From DAISJD01 sp036821645 (GTDB taxonomy: Bacteria; Pseudomonadota; Alphaproteobacteria; ATCC43930; CGMCC-115725), in the NCBI GenBank assembly GCA_036821645.1, contig DAISJD010000031.1:1-28178 (forward strand): a stretch of DNA of 28,178 nucleotides, read 5' to 3'. Under the pieces are notes generated by a model. That model saw nothing but the letters and a program-made list of their open reading frames with translations. It had not been told where the DNA came from and made no database searches. This document shows, piece after piece, positions 16,149 to 24,549 of this stretch; the stretch's first letter is position 1, and each line of letters begins with the position of its first letter. A program made the position numbers and the translations under genes.

Positions 16149-17288
16149 TCAGATGATCTTGCGAAATTGTTTACCCAAGGCAAGCCCTTGACGTTGATAA
16201 TTCGAGCCGATGGCACCGCCATAGAGCTTGTCTGGGCGCGCCAGCAACCGTTCATAAACAAGGCGGCCGACCACCTGACCATCTTCGATCAAGAACGGCA
16301 CCTCGTGGGCGCGCACTTCGAGGACGGCACGACTGCCCGTGCCGCCGGTTTCGGCCGACCCGAAACCCGGATCGAAAAAACCGGCATAATGAACCCGAAA
16401 CTCACCGACCAACGTATCATAGGCCAGCATTTCCGCCGCGTGATCCGGCGGGACCACCACCGCCTCTTTGGAAGCCAGGATATAAAAATCGCTGGGATCG
16501 AGGATAATGCCCTGTCCGGGGCGGGCGGCGATCGGTTCCCAATAATCGCGGGGATCATAGTGATTGAGCCGTTCGACATCGATCAGGCCCGCATGGTGGC
16601 GGGCGCGGTAACCAACGATCCCCGTAACGGGATCGCCCTGCACATCGACCGTAAAGGCAAGGCCGTTTTTGATATTGGTCGCATCGGGTGCGACATTCAC
16701 CAACCCCACATCCTGATGCAGGATCTTCAAGGCCGTGTCATTGGCGGTGAGATCACCCCGGCGCAGGCGCAGTTGCATGAGGCGCGTACCGGTGCGCACC
16801 CGAACACTGAAGGTACGCGGGCTGATTTCGGCATAAAGACGCCCCCGATACTGGGCTGGCACCCGATCGAATTCCGTCCCGAAATCCGTGATCAGGCGCG
16901 CAAACACGTCGAGCCTGCCGGTCGAGCTTTTGGGATTGGCAATCGCCGTCAGATCGGCCGGCAGATCGAGGGTTTCGAGCAAAGGCACGATATAGACGCA
17001 GTGTCGTTCCAACACAGCCCCGTCGCAAAGATCGATCGCGTGCATTTCAACCGCATCGAGCCGTTCCATCACCCGACCGGTTTTCCCCGGCAGGAAACTG
17101 GCCCGCACCCGGTATGCGACCCGTCCCAACCGCAAATCGACGCTGGCCGGCTGAACCTGATCGTCGTCGATTGGATGGTCGCCCCCGAGAATGCCGGTTG
17201 CGATCGCCTGACGCAGCATTTGAGACGGTAAAATGCCCGCATCACGATGATCGACACCGCCCGTCTCGCCTGCCCCATTGTTTTGCAT
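16149..17288 (-). CDS. dcd: dCTP deaminase, long tandem-domain alphaproteobacterial form
   Basis: This 379-residue protein is about twice the length of the classic 190-residue Dcd and has two related halves. The first carries QPASVDLRLG, the phosphate-binding NPKSSTGRLD (about 118-127) and a Glu in RLYAEISPRTF (E154) where the catalytic Glu is expected. The second has LAYDTLVGEFRVHYAGFFDPGFG and AVLEVRAHEVPFLI. Family knowledge: this form deaminates dCTP to dUTP, the route to dTTP. Start ATG at 17288 with a modest AGGG. It is first in a reverse series with gor and the DAHP synthase; the 100-bp gap to gor allows either co-transcription or a separate promoter. Confidence 0.9.
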   Translation of the reverse strand: MQNNGAGETGGVDHRDAGILPSQMLRQAIATGILGGDHPIDDDQVQPASVDLRLGRVAYRVRASFLPGKTGRVMERLDAVEMHAIDLCDGAVLERHCVYIVPLLETLDLPADLTAIANPKSSTGRLDVFARLITDFGTEFDRVPAQYRGRLYAEISPRTFSVRVRTGTRLMQLRLRRGDLTANDTALKILHQDVGLVNVAPDATNIKNGLAFTVDVQGDPVTGIVGYRARHHAGLIDVERLNHYDPRDYWEPIAARPGQGIILDPSDFYILASKEAVVVPPDHAAEMLAYDTLVGEFRVHYAGFFDPGFGSAETGGTGSRAVLEVRAHEVPFLIEDGQVVGRLVYERLLARPDKLYGGAIGSNYQRQGLALGKQFRKII

Positions 17289-17610
17289 CGTGAAACCCTA
17301 TTCGACCAAAAATCACCACACGACGCCACCCCGTCACGGGGCTGCAAAAAAGTCAAGATTGAAACAAGCCGATCCGCCCTTATCCCTGTCCCCGGTTCGG
17401 GACCAAACGTGGAGAGACGGGCGGCCATCCGCATGATTAAGAAAAAATAAATTCTCTATCCCCATACTGGAACATAGCTATGGTGTGCCGTCATCAAATG
17501 GGCAGGGGTTCCTCTTTCTATCGTCACACCACGCGGTTAAACCGCCGATCGCTCTGCGCGCCGCACCGTATCGTTGCAGGCGCCACGCTCAGGGCCTGTT
17601 GGAGACCAAA
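17289..17610. other. Divergent intergenic region, dcd to unknown gene
   Basis: This 322-bp stretch has no convincing gene. A short perfect inverted repeat (CCCCG-tca-CGGGG, 17329-17341) lies in the probable dcd leader. An AT-rich patch (about 17434-17455) may hold a promoter, but no good -35/-10 pair is clear. The open frame running into the next gene from 17485 has no SD and reads as leader. Confidence 0.5.
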
Positions 17611-18585
17611 ATGGTTGCACTTACGACGAAGCCCTCCTTGGCGAATAGCGCCTTGTCCCATGTGATTGGGGGATCTTCGCCCGGTGGAAATGCCGCTTTG
17701 GCAACGCGACTGCAATCCCAAAACGCCCAAACAGCCAAAGTCGCCGCCTCGAACGCCTCCGAGATCGCCCTGCGTTTCGGTACCGCCGTCACCCTCGATC
17801 TCAGCGTAACGAGCCCGAATGCCCCACAGGCGATCCAGGATACGCTGAAAGTCGTCAATCAGATCAAGCAGCAAAATATCGATGCCAAGGTCAACAATCC
17901 CAAAGCCGAGGCCCGCAAAAAACTAGACCTTGCCGTCAAACAATTGGCCTTGCTGAAGATTTTGCAACCCGGCCTCAAATCTGCGCGCGAAGCGGCCAAG
18001 ATTGCCAAAACGGTTTCGGATGCGGCCAAGGAATATGCGGCGGCAGAGCGCGCTGCCGCCGCAATCGACCCGAGCGATTTGCCGACAGCCCCCACAAGCG
18101 ACGCCGCCGCCGGTCCCGCCGGGTCGTCCCAATCGGATATCTCGGCCGCTCAAATCCCCCCTCAAGGCGCCGATCCGGCACAAAAGGGGGCAGACGCCCC
18201 GGGATCATCGGCAGGATCATCGGCGGAATCAGGGGCAACCGCTTCGCCATCCCCTCTGCCCGAGGATTCGTTCTTTAAAACAGCGAACGGCATTCTGGGC
18301 GAACTCAAAAAATATCTGCGCAAGACGTTACCAGCTCTGCTGGCATCGCAAGATCGCAAAATACGCGAAGAAGCTGCCAAAATACGCGATGCCTTCAATA
18401 AATCCGTCAATGACACGGCGGATGCAGAACAGGTCTTCAACGATGCCCGGCCGGCGGCGATCGCCATTGGCCTCGATACCGCGCCCACAACCGATCCCAA
18501 CGGCCCCGCATCCGGCGATGCCGGTGGCACCGGAACGGTGCCGGACCCCGATCCCCAGCCGACGCCGATCAATCTGACTGCGTGA
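17611..18585 (+). CDS. Uncharacterised Ala-rich helical protein
   Basis: I do not recognise this 324-residue protein. It has no signal peptide, no membrane segment, no Cys, no Trp and no Met after the start. Residues 1-60 are Ser/Ala-rich. A stretch at about 62-150 is predicted to be helical or coiled coil (TLKVVNQIKQQNIDAK, then a basic KAEARKKLDLAVKQLALL and AREAAKIAKTVSDAAKEY). Residues about 151-218 are a Pro/Ala/Ser/Gly linker. A second helical block spans about 219-290 (GELKKYLRKTLPALL, KIREEAAKIRDAF). The end is an acidic, Pro-rich tail. The ATG at 17611 has a good SD (GGAG, 7 nt). Layout suggests a scaffold or structural role, perhaps cell-surface or flagellum-related, but that is a guess. 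It is isolated, with nested inverted repeats at its stop codon. Confidence 0.75.
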   Translation: MVALTTKPSLANSALSHVIGGSSPGGNAALATRLQSQNAQTAKVAASNASEIALRFGTAVTLDLSVTSPNAPQAIQDTLKVVNQIKQQNIDAKVNNPKAEARKKLDLAVKQLALLKILQPGLKSAREAAKIAKTVSDAAKEYAAAERAAAAIDPSDLPTAPTSDAAAGPAGSSQSDISAAQIPPQGADPAQKGADAPGSSAGSSAESGATASPSPLPEDSFFKTANGILGELKKYLRKTLPALLASQDRKIREEAAKIRDAFNKSVNDTADAEQVFNDARPAAIAIGLDTAPTTDPNGPASGDAGGTGTVPDPDPQPTPINLTA

Positions 18586-18609
18586 TCCGTCACATGATCA
18601 TGCGGATCA
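18583..18609. repeat. Nested palindrome at the stop of the unknown gene
   Basis: TGATCCG (18583-18589) and CGGATCA (18603-18609) flank the perfect 10-bp palindrome CATGATCATG (18593-18602). The left arm includes the TGA stop codon. No U-tract follows, so it is not a standard terminator. Confidence 0.6.
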
Positions 18610-19218
18610 GTGTCATCCAAGAGTCGGCGCACAATTGACGCCCACCATGCGTCCTATTGCGTGTGTGCCTGTGCCAGGGATGTGCTGAGGGTGGAATCAC
18701 ATCCGCCTGATCGGCTCGCCCCCCTCTCTTCGTCCCGACGCCCGAGCGTCTCCTGATCACGACATGACCATGTCCCGATCACACTGAGAACCCGTATCAC
18801 GATGAAAACCAAGCCCTGCCAAAGCCAGATATTCTTAAAATATAAGAATTTAAGCCAAAATTATTCTAACAAAATGAGTGAATTTGCAAAAATCACAAAG
18901 ACCAAACATAATTCTTTAAATTCAGCTCAATTATTATTTATTTATCAATAAGATTGTAGTATATTTAATGTTATTCCTGATGATAGAGCACCACTTCTGA
19001 GTGGTAAAAAATAAACTATATCTACTTCAAGCTTTGGAATAACCCAATCCGCTTCTCAAAAGATATATCTTTCCAGCACAAAGAACAAAATCCATCATTG
19101 AACTGCACCACCCAAACACGTACACTCCATGATTGATAAGAATTCGGCCTCACCTTTTAAGATGAATAGGTGCTTTTTTGATCAACCAAGCTTTGTACTT
19201 TGCGTGTGAATAAAGACA
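18586..19218. other. Long non-coding, repeat-bearing then AT-rich region
   Basis: This 633 bp before the giant sensor gene has no convincing gene on either strand. The first 200 bp hold several hairpin-capable repeats: GGATGTG/CACATCC (18678-18704), GACGC/GCGTC (18737-18750) and GACATG/CATGTC (18761-18774). From about 18825 it turns strongly AT-rich, with ATTCTTA/TAAGAAT (18831-18849) and ACCACT/AGTGGT (18990-19005). It probably contains the sensor promoter, but no -35/-10 pair stands out. Confidence 0.55.
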
Positions 19219-22200
19219 ATGCATCCAGTAACTGGCTATCGTATTCTTGAGATTCTCTACGAGGAACCCCGTAGGGCGCTTGCCCGTGCGGTGCGCGATT
19301 CCGATGACACCCCAGTCTTGCTTGAACAATGTCAAGCAACAGACCAAATCCGGGATGGTCTTCGCCGTGCGCTATCCTTGGCTGGCCTTATTCATAACAG
19401 CAATCAAACCACGCCGATTGATCTTATTGAATCATCAAAACACTCTACACTTGTTTTAATCGAATTTCCTGGCTGTCACACCTTAAACAGTTTTGTAAAA
19501 AACCATGAATTAACAATTAAATCATTTTTGCAGATCGCAAAAGCCATTACCGCAAGTTTGCGGGCGTTTCATGCCCAAAAATTACTGCATTTCAATCTCA
19601 GCCCACAAAGCATTTTAGTTGACGATCAGAACCAAGTTAAATTGATTGGTTTTTGTGCAACCCATCTCAGCGATGATGCGAAAGTACCGCAGATTTGGGG
19701 GCGCGGTTGCGCAACATATTCCCCCTATATTTCGCCGGAACAAACCGGACGGATCGCTCATTCGCCGGATTGTCGCAGCGATTTATGGCAATTGGGGGTT
19801 ATTTTCTACGAGTTGCTGGTTGGTAAACTGCCTTTCAATGCCGAAGATCAGGCGGAACTGGTGCATTCGCTGATCGCCCTCGACCCAGAATTTCCCGACC
19901 ATTTGCCCGGTCCTATTATTGAGATTTTAAAAAGACTTTTAACGAAAGATCCTATTCATCGATACCAGTGCGCCTTCGGTCTCGAAATGGATTTGCAATA
20001 CTGCCAATCCTCGCTTGAACATTCTGGTGTGCTCGTGCCCTTTACGGTTGGCAAACATGATGTGCCGCACGATTTACGGATCGCCGATACGCTCTATGAT
20101 CGCGATCGGGAACTGCTCGTTCTAAAAGAGGCGTATCAGGCTGCATGCCAGGGCGATTCAACGCTTCTGTTTGTGCACGGCCCTGCGGGTATCGGGCGGA
20201 CGGCGTTTATCGAATCACTGAGACCGACCGTCATCGACAAGGGCGGGCACATGGTGTCCAGCCGGTTTGACGTTCTGCAACAATCGATTCCCTATAGCGC
20301 CATCATCCAGGCATTTCGCGATCTTGCGCAAAAACTCCTGGCGTCGAACCCCAATGCGGCGGCGGCATGGCGGCAGCATCTTTTGACCGCATTGGGCAAA
20401 AACGGGCAAATCATCGTTGACGTCCTGCCTGAAATGGGTCTTTTGCTCGGCCCGCAACCGGAACTGCCGAAACTCAGTTCATCCGAGTCCGACGCCCGTT
20501 TCAATCTCGTCATTCAACAATTCATGGGGGCCATTGCCAGGCCCGATACGCCCCTCGTTCTGTTTCTCGATGATGTGCAATGGGCCGATGGGGCCAGTTT
20601 AGATCTTTTGACCCATCTGCTGCGCGCGCCGGAAATGCGGTATTTCCTGCTGATCTTAGGATATCGCGACAATGAACTCGAAAAACAAAGCGGCCTGACC
20701 ACTCTTCTGCAAGACTATGCCGATGCCGTCCGCCTGACCCTGCGACCGCTTTCCGCCCAATCGATTGCCTTATTGCTTTCGGAAACGCTTCATGTTCCCC
20801 CATCGGACGTACAAAACCTTGCGGACCTTATTCTCTTAAAAACCCAAGGCAATAATTTCTTTGTCCGTGAATTTATTAAAGCCTTACATCGCAAGGAATT
20901 ACTGCATTTCGACCATATGAACGGGCGGTGGCATTGGGACCTGACGATTATCCAAAATGAAGATGTCACGGACAATGTCATCGATCTTGTTTCCGATCAT
21001 ATTGCCGCCTTGTCCGAAGAAACGATCGATACGCTAAAACACGCCGCCGCCATCGGCAGTGAATTCGACCTCGACACGTTGACGCTGGTTTCGGAACAGG
21101 AACCGAGCCGAATCATGCGGGGATTGGCCGAAGCCGTCAGCGAAAACCTTGTTATTCAAATGGAACGACCGGGCATGTGGCGGTTTGCCCATGACCGGAT
21201 CAAATATAGCACCTATCGCCAAATCAAGGGGGATGAGCGTCCCGCCTTGCATGACCGCATCGGTCGTTTGCTGCTGCGATCCCTGCCCCAGGAACATCAG
21301 CAGGAACGCCTGTTCGATATCGTCAATCATCTCAATATCGGCCGCCCCTTACGCCATACGCATGACGACCTGACCGAACTTGCCCGGTTGAATTTGAAAG
21401 CGAGCATCAAGGCAAAAACATCTGTGGCCTATAAACCCGCAGAAGAATACATCAATATAGCACAAGAATTGATTCAGGGCCTCCCCTTATCCCGCCTCAA
21501 TTATGAATTATCATTTAATACTGTTGAAATTAAATACCTTTCCGGTAATCATGAAAAAATTGAAGAATTAGCCGAGGAAGCACTGGCTCTGAGTGATAGC
21601 GTTTTAGATAAAATCTCCATCTATGAGTTATTAATTCAATATTTTAACGGTAGTATACAATATGATAAATCGATTAATACCGCTTTATTAGCAACAGAAT
21701 TACTTGGCGAATCTTTGCCGCATCATCCAGGCCGCATGAGTGTTCTGGGCTCCGTCATTGCCTTGCTCTGGAAACTCCGCAAGATCAAACGGTCGTCGAT
21801 TGAAAAGTTGCCCGTCATGACGGACGAGCATAAAAATGCCGCCCTTCGGATTTGGGTCCATACGGCCGCCGTCGCCTATTTTACACGGCCCAATCTGTAC
21901 CTGCTGATGATGATTCGGATCACCGAACTATCACTGGAATTGGGTGTTTCGGAAGATTCGGCCTTCGGTTTTCAAACATGGGGCCTCATTCAACTTATTT
22001 TATTCGGCAATATCGATGCCGCGATGGAATATCGCAAAATCGCGATCAGCCTTAATAATCGTTTCAATGCCAAAGGCATCAGTGCCCGCAACAACTTTGC
22101 TTATGAAGTTTTCATCAGCCCTTGGAAACAACCGCTTTCCGGCAGTCCACAGCGGTTTCATCAAAACTCCGCCGAGGCACTCGAAACCGGCAATCTGGAA

Positions 22201-24495
22201 TATTGGGCATATTCTTTATGGTGGTCTTGTGCCTTTCAGTTTATTTCTGGACAGAATCTCAATGAAATCAAAGAAAAAATCTCGATTTACCTAGAACAAT
22301 CGGAACGTTTTACCCAGAAATCGACCGTTTTGGCCTTTCAGTTGATGGATCGCTACGTCAACCGCTTGATCAATCCGAACGGGCCCGCCGCACTTGACGC
22401 CGCGAACTTCAACGAAGAAAGCCTGCGCAAGCATTTTTTAAATACGAATAATTATACGGCCTATTGTTACAATCAATGTTTCCGCCTGTTCTTCAGTTGG
22501 CATGCCGCCGATTACGAAGATGCGATGAAGGCCGCCGCAGAGATCAGCGCCCACGAAGACGCCCTGAGCGGGCAAATCTGGATGCCGTTCTATCTGACCT
22601 ATCAGAGCCTGGCACTCAGCGAATCCTGGCCGAAACTGTCTCTGCGCCAAAAAATATCCGCACGCTGGCGCATGTTACGCAATCGGATGCGCATGCGCAA
22701 TTGGGCGCGCCATGCCCCAATGAATTACGCACACCGCTATGAGCTTTTGAAGGCGGAACTCGCACGCCTCAAAAAACAACCCCATAAGGCGACCCTGGCC
22801 TATGACAAGGCCCTCAAACTGGCGACGACCTATGGATTTGTCCAAGATCAGGGATTGATTGCCGAACGGGCGGCGACCATGTTCGGTTCCTACGGCATGC
22901 ACATCTCGTCGGAAATGGCCTGGCGCATCAGCGGCACGTCTTGGGAACGGTGGGGGGCCACCCTGTTTCGCGAACGGTTGAACCATCGCTTGGGTCCCGT
23001 CGAACGTCGGATCACCCCGCTTTCGACCACGGGGATCGATAATGCCACCGTGGCCAAACTGGCCCAGGCGATTTCCAGTGAGTTGGTGTTGGATCGGTTG
23101 CTCGATCGCCTACTCGATCTTGCCATGGAAAATGCCGGTGCGCGACAATCGGCCTTGATTCTCTTGGAAAATGGCCGTCTCACCGTACCGGCCGAACGGA
23201 ATGTCGAGCATGGAAAAACCGGAAAATTCCGGCAAAACCTGCCTTTGGTCGAAACCGACGTCCCCGTCAGCGTGGTCAGCTACGTCACCAGTACCCTAAA
23301 GCCCGTCGTGTTGGACGATGCCTCGGGCGATACGCGGTTCGGACGGTGCGCGCGGTGGATCGGGCGCGGGCGTCTGTCGGTTTTATGCGTACCGATCATT
23401 CACCAGGGACGGGCCATCGGTGCCCTTTATCTCGAAAACGATCGCACGGCCGGTGCGTTCAGCGACGATCGGGTCGAGTTGCTTCAGGTCTTGGCCTCGC
23501 AGTCCGCCATTGCCATCGCCAACGCCCGCCTGTTTACCGAATTGAACCGGACGCGGACCGAGCTTGAAACTTATACCCACCGGCTTGAGCAGATGGTGGC
23601 AGAACGGACCGATGCCTTGGCCGAACGGGGGGCCGCTCTACAAGAATCCCTGGAACAGCTTCGCGATGCCCAGGCACAGCTCGTCTTGCGCGAAAAATTG
23701 GCTTCGCTCGGCCAATTGACGGCCGGTATTGCCCATGAAATCAAAAACCCGTTGAATTTCGTGAATAATTTTTCGGTCCTGACCCGTGGGCTTCTGGATG
23801 ACTTCAAGACGAGCATTGCCGATGGCGATCTTGAAGAACAAGAAGAAATCATGGACATGATGGCCGACAATCTCAGCAAGATCGAACATCATGGCAGACG
23901 TGCCGATGCGATCGTGCGGGGCATGCTGCTCCATTCCCGGTCGGGTTCATCGGAATTCAATCCGACCGACATCAATCGCCTGATCGAGGACGCAGCCCGC
24001 CTTGCCTATCATGGGGTCCGCACGCAAAATGCGAAATTTGCCTGCGACATCGAATTTGAGCTTGATCCATCCTTAGACCAAATCATGGTCGTGGCCCAAA
24101 GCCTGATGCGGGTCTTGGTCAATCTGCTGACCAATGCCTTTTATTCGACCAATCAACGGATGCGCGATACGCCGCCAAGCGAAACCTATAAACCGACCGT
24201 CACCCTGACGACCCGCAACAACGGCGATACGATCACGATTATCGTTCATGACAATGGGCTCGGCATGACGCCCGAAGTGAAGGAAAAACTCTTCACCCCC
24301 TTCTTCACCACAAAACCGCCGGGCGAAGGAACCGGCCTTGGTCTTTCGCTCGGTTATGAAACCATCGTCACGGAGCATAGCGGGACGTTGAACGTCGACA
24401 GCATCCTTGGCAGCTATGCCCAATTTACCATTGAACTGCCCCGTCGCCTGGATACGCGCGAGGAAGATTTAGACCAAATCGAACCCGCCGCATAA
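19219..24495 (+). CDS. Giant sensor: pseudokinase - STAND ATPase - helical repeats - GAF - histidine kinase
   Basis: This 1758-residue protein is a multi-sensor signal-transduction multi-kinase type. Residues 7-265 have a Ser/Thr kinase fold (SPEQTGR at 172-178, RSDLWQLGV at 186-194), but the ATP-binding Lys is Glu36, the catalytic loop reads HFNLSPQS (124-131) with Asn for Asp, and DFG reads GFC (144-146). About 295-690 is an AAA/STAND ATPase: P-loop GPAGIGRT (321-328) with Arg327 for Lys, Walker B LFLDDVQWAD, and GYRDNEL. About 690-1270 is helical, TPR-like. A GAF domain (about 1275-1440) and coiled coil lead to a normal-looking histidine kinase: AHEIKNPL with His1506, N-box Asn1639, DNGLGM (Asp1678) and GEGTGLGLSL. 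There are no membrane segments. The ATG at 19219 has a weak SD. No receiver is fused or adjacent. The leading third and 21400-22300 are AT-richer than neighbouring genes. Confidence 0.93.
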   Translation: MHPVTGYRILEILYEEPRRALARAVRDSDDTPVLLEQCQATDQIRDGLRRALSLAGLIHNSNQTTPIDLIESSKHSTLVLIEFPGCHTLNSFVKNHELTIKSFLQIAKAITASLRAFHAQKLLHFNLSPQSILVDDQNQVKLIGFCATHLSDDAKVPQIWGRGCATYSPYISPEQTGRIAHSPDCRSDLWQLGVIFYELLVGKLPFNAEDQAELVHSLIALDPEFPDHLPGPIIEILKRLLTKDPIHRYQCAFGLEMDLQYCQSSLEHSGVLVPFTVGKHDVPHDLRIADTLYDRDRELLVLKEAYQAACQGDSTLLFVHGPAGIGRTAFIESLRPTVIDKGGHMVSSRFDVLQQSIPYSAIIQAFRDLAQKLLASNPNAAAAWRQHLLTALGKNGQIIVDVLPEMGLLLGPQPELPKLSSSESDARFNLVIQQFMGAIARPDTPLVLFLDDVQWADGASLDLLTHLLRAPEMRYFLLILGYRDNELEKQSGLTTLLQDYADAVRLTLRPLSAQSIALLLSETLHVPPSDVQNLADLILLKTQGNNFFVREFIKALHRKELLHFDHMNGRWHWDLTIIQNEDVTDNVIDLVSDHIAALSEETIDTLKHAAAIGSEFDLDTLTLVSEQEPSRIMRGLAEAVSENLVIQMERPGMWRFAHDRIKYSTYRQIKGDERPALHDRIGRLLLRSLPQEHQQERLFDIVNHLNIGRPLRHTHDDLTELARLNLKASIKAKTSVAYKPAEEYINIAQELIQGLPLSRLNYELSFNTVEIKYLSGNHEKIEELAEEALALSDSVLDKISIYELLIQYFNGSIQYDKSINTALLATELLGESLPHHPGRMSVLGSVIALLWKLRKIKRSSIEKLPVMTDEHKNAALRIWVHTAAVAYFTRPNLYLLMMIRITELSLELGVSEDSAFGFQTWGLIQLILFGNIDAAMEYRKIAISLNNRFNAKGISARNNFAYEVFISPWKQPLSGSPQRFHQNSAEALETGNLEYWAYSLWWSCAFQFISGQNLNEIKEKISIYLEQSERFTQKSTVLAFQLMDRYVNRLINPNGPAALDAANFNEESLRKHFLNTNNYTAYCYNQCFRLFFSWHAADYEDAMKAAAEISAHEDALSGQIWMPFYLTYQSLALSESWPKLSLRQKISARWRMLRNRMRMRNWARHAPMNYAHRYELLKAELARLKKQPHKATLAYDKALKLATTYGFVQDQGLIAERAATMFGSYGMHISSEMAWRISGTSWERWGATLFRERLNHRLGPVERRITPLSTTGIDNATVAKLAQAISSELVLDRLLDRLLDLAMENAGARQSALILLENGRLTVPAERNVEHGKTGKFRQNLPLVETDVPVSVVSYVTSTLKPVVLDDASGDTRFGRCARWIGRGRLSVLCVPIIHQGRAIGALYLENDRTAGAFSDDRVELLQVLASQSAIAIANARLFTELNRTRTELETYTHRLEQMVAERTDALAERGAALQESLEQLRDAQAQLVLREKLASLGQLTAGIAHEIKNPLNFVNNFSVLTRGLLDDFKTSIADGDLEEQEEIMDMMADNLSKIEHHGRRADAIVRGMLLHSRSGSSEFNPTDINRLIEDAARLAYHGVRTQNAKFACDIEFELDPSLDQIMVVAQSLMRVLVNLLTNAFYSTNQRMRDTPPSETYKPTVTLTTRNNGDTITIIVHDNGLGMTPEVKEKLFTPFFTTKPPGEGTGLGLSLGYETIVTEHSGTLNVDSILGSYAQFTIELPRRLDTREEDLDQIEPAA

Positions 24496-24526
24496 AAAGT
24501 GAGGGGCGCATCCTGCGGCCCCTCAC
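24494..24526 (-). terminator. Intrinsic terminator of the Spy-like gene
   Basis: GTGAGGGGC (24499-24507) pairs with GCCCCTCAC (24518-24526). On the reverse strand the stem is followed by TTTTT (24498-24494). It ends the reverse-strand Spy-like gene; its U-tract touches the TAA stop of the convergent sensor gene. On the forward strand there is no U-tract. Confidence 0.85.
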
Positions 24527-24549
24527 CTGCGTGCACCGGCGGCGTGATT

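Noticed and set aside
16128..17231. A 367-codon open frame on the forward strand opposite dcd
   Set aside because: Antisense shadow with no SD; the reverse frame has full dCTP deaminase motifs.
19151..19179. Terminator-like CACCT...AGGTG followed by CTTTTTT just before the sensor gene
   Set aside because: The stem is only 5 bp with a 12-nt loop in AT-rich DNA; too weak to call.
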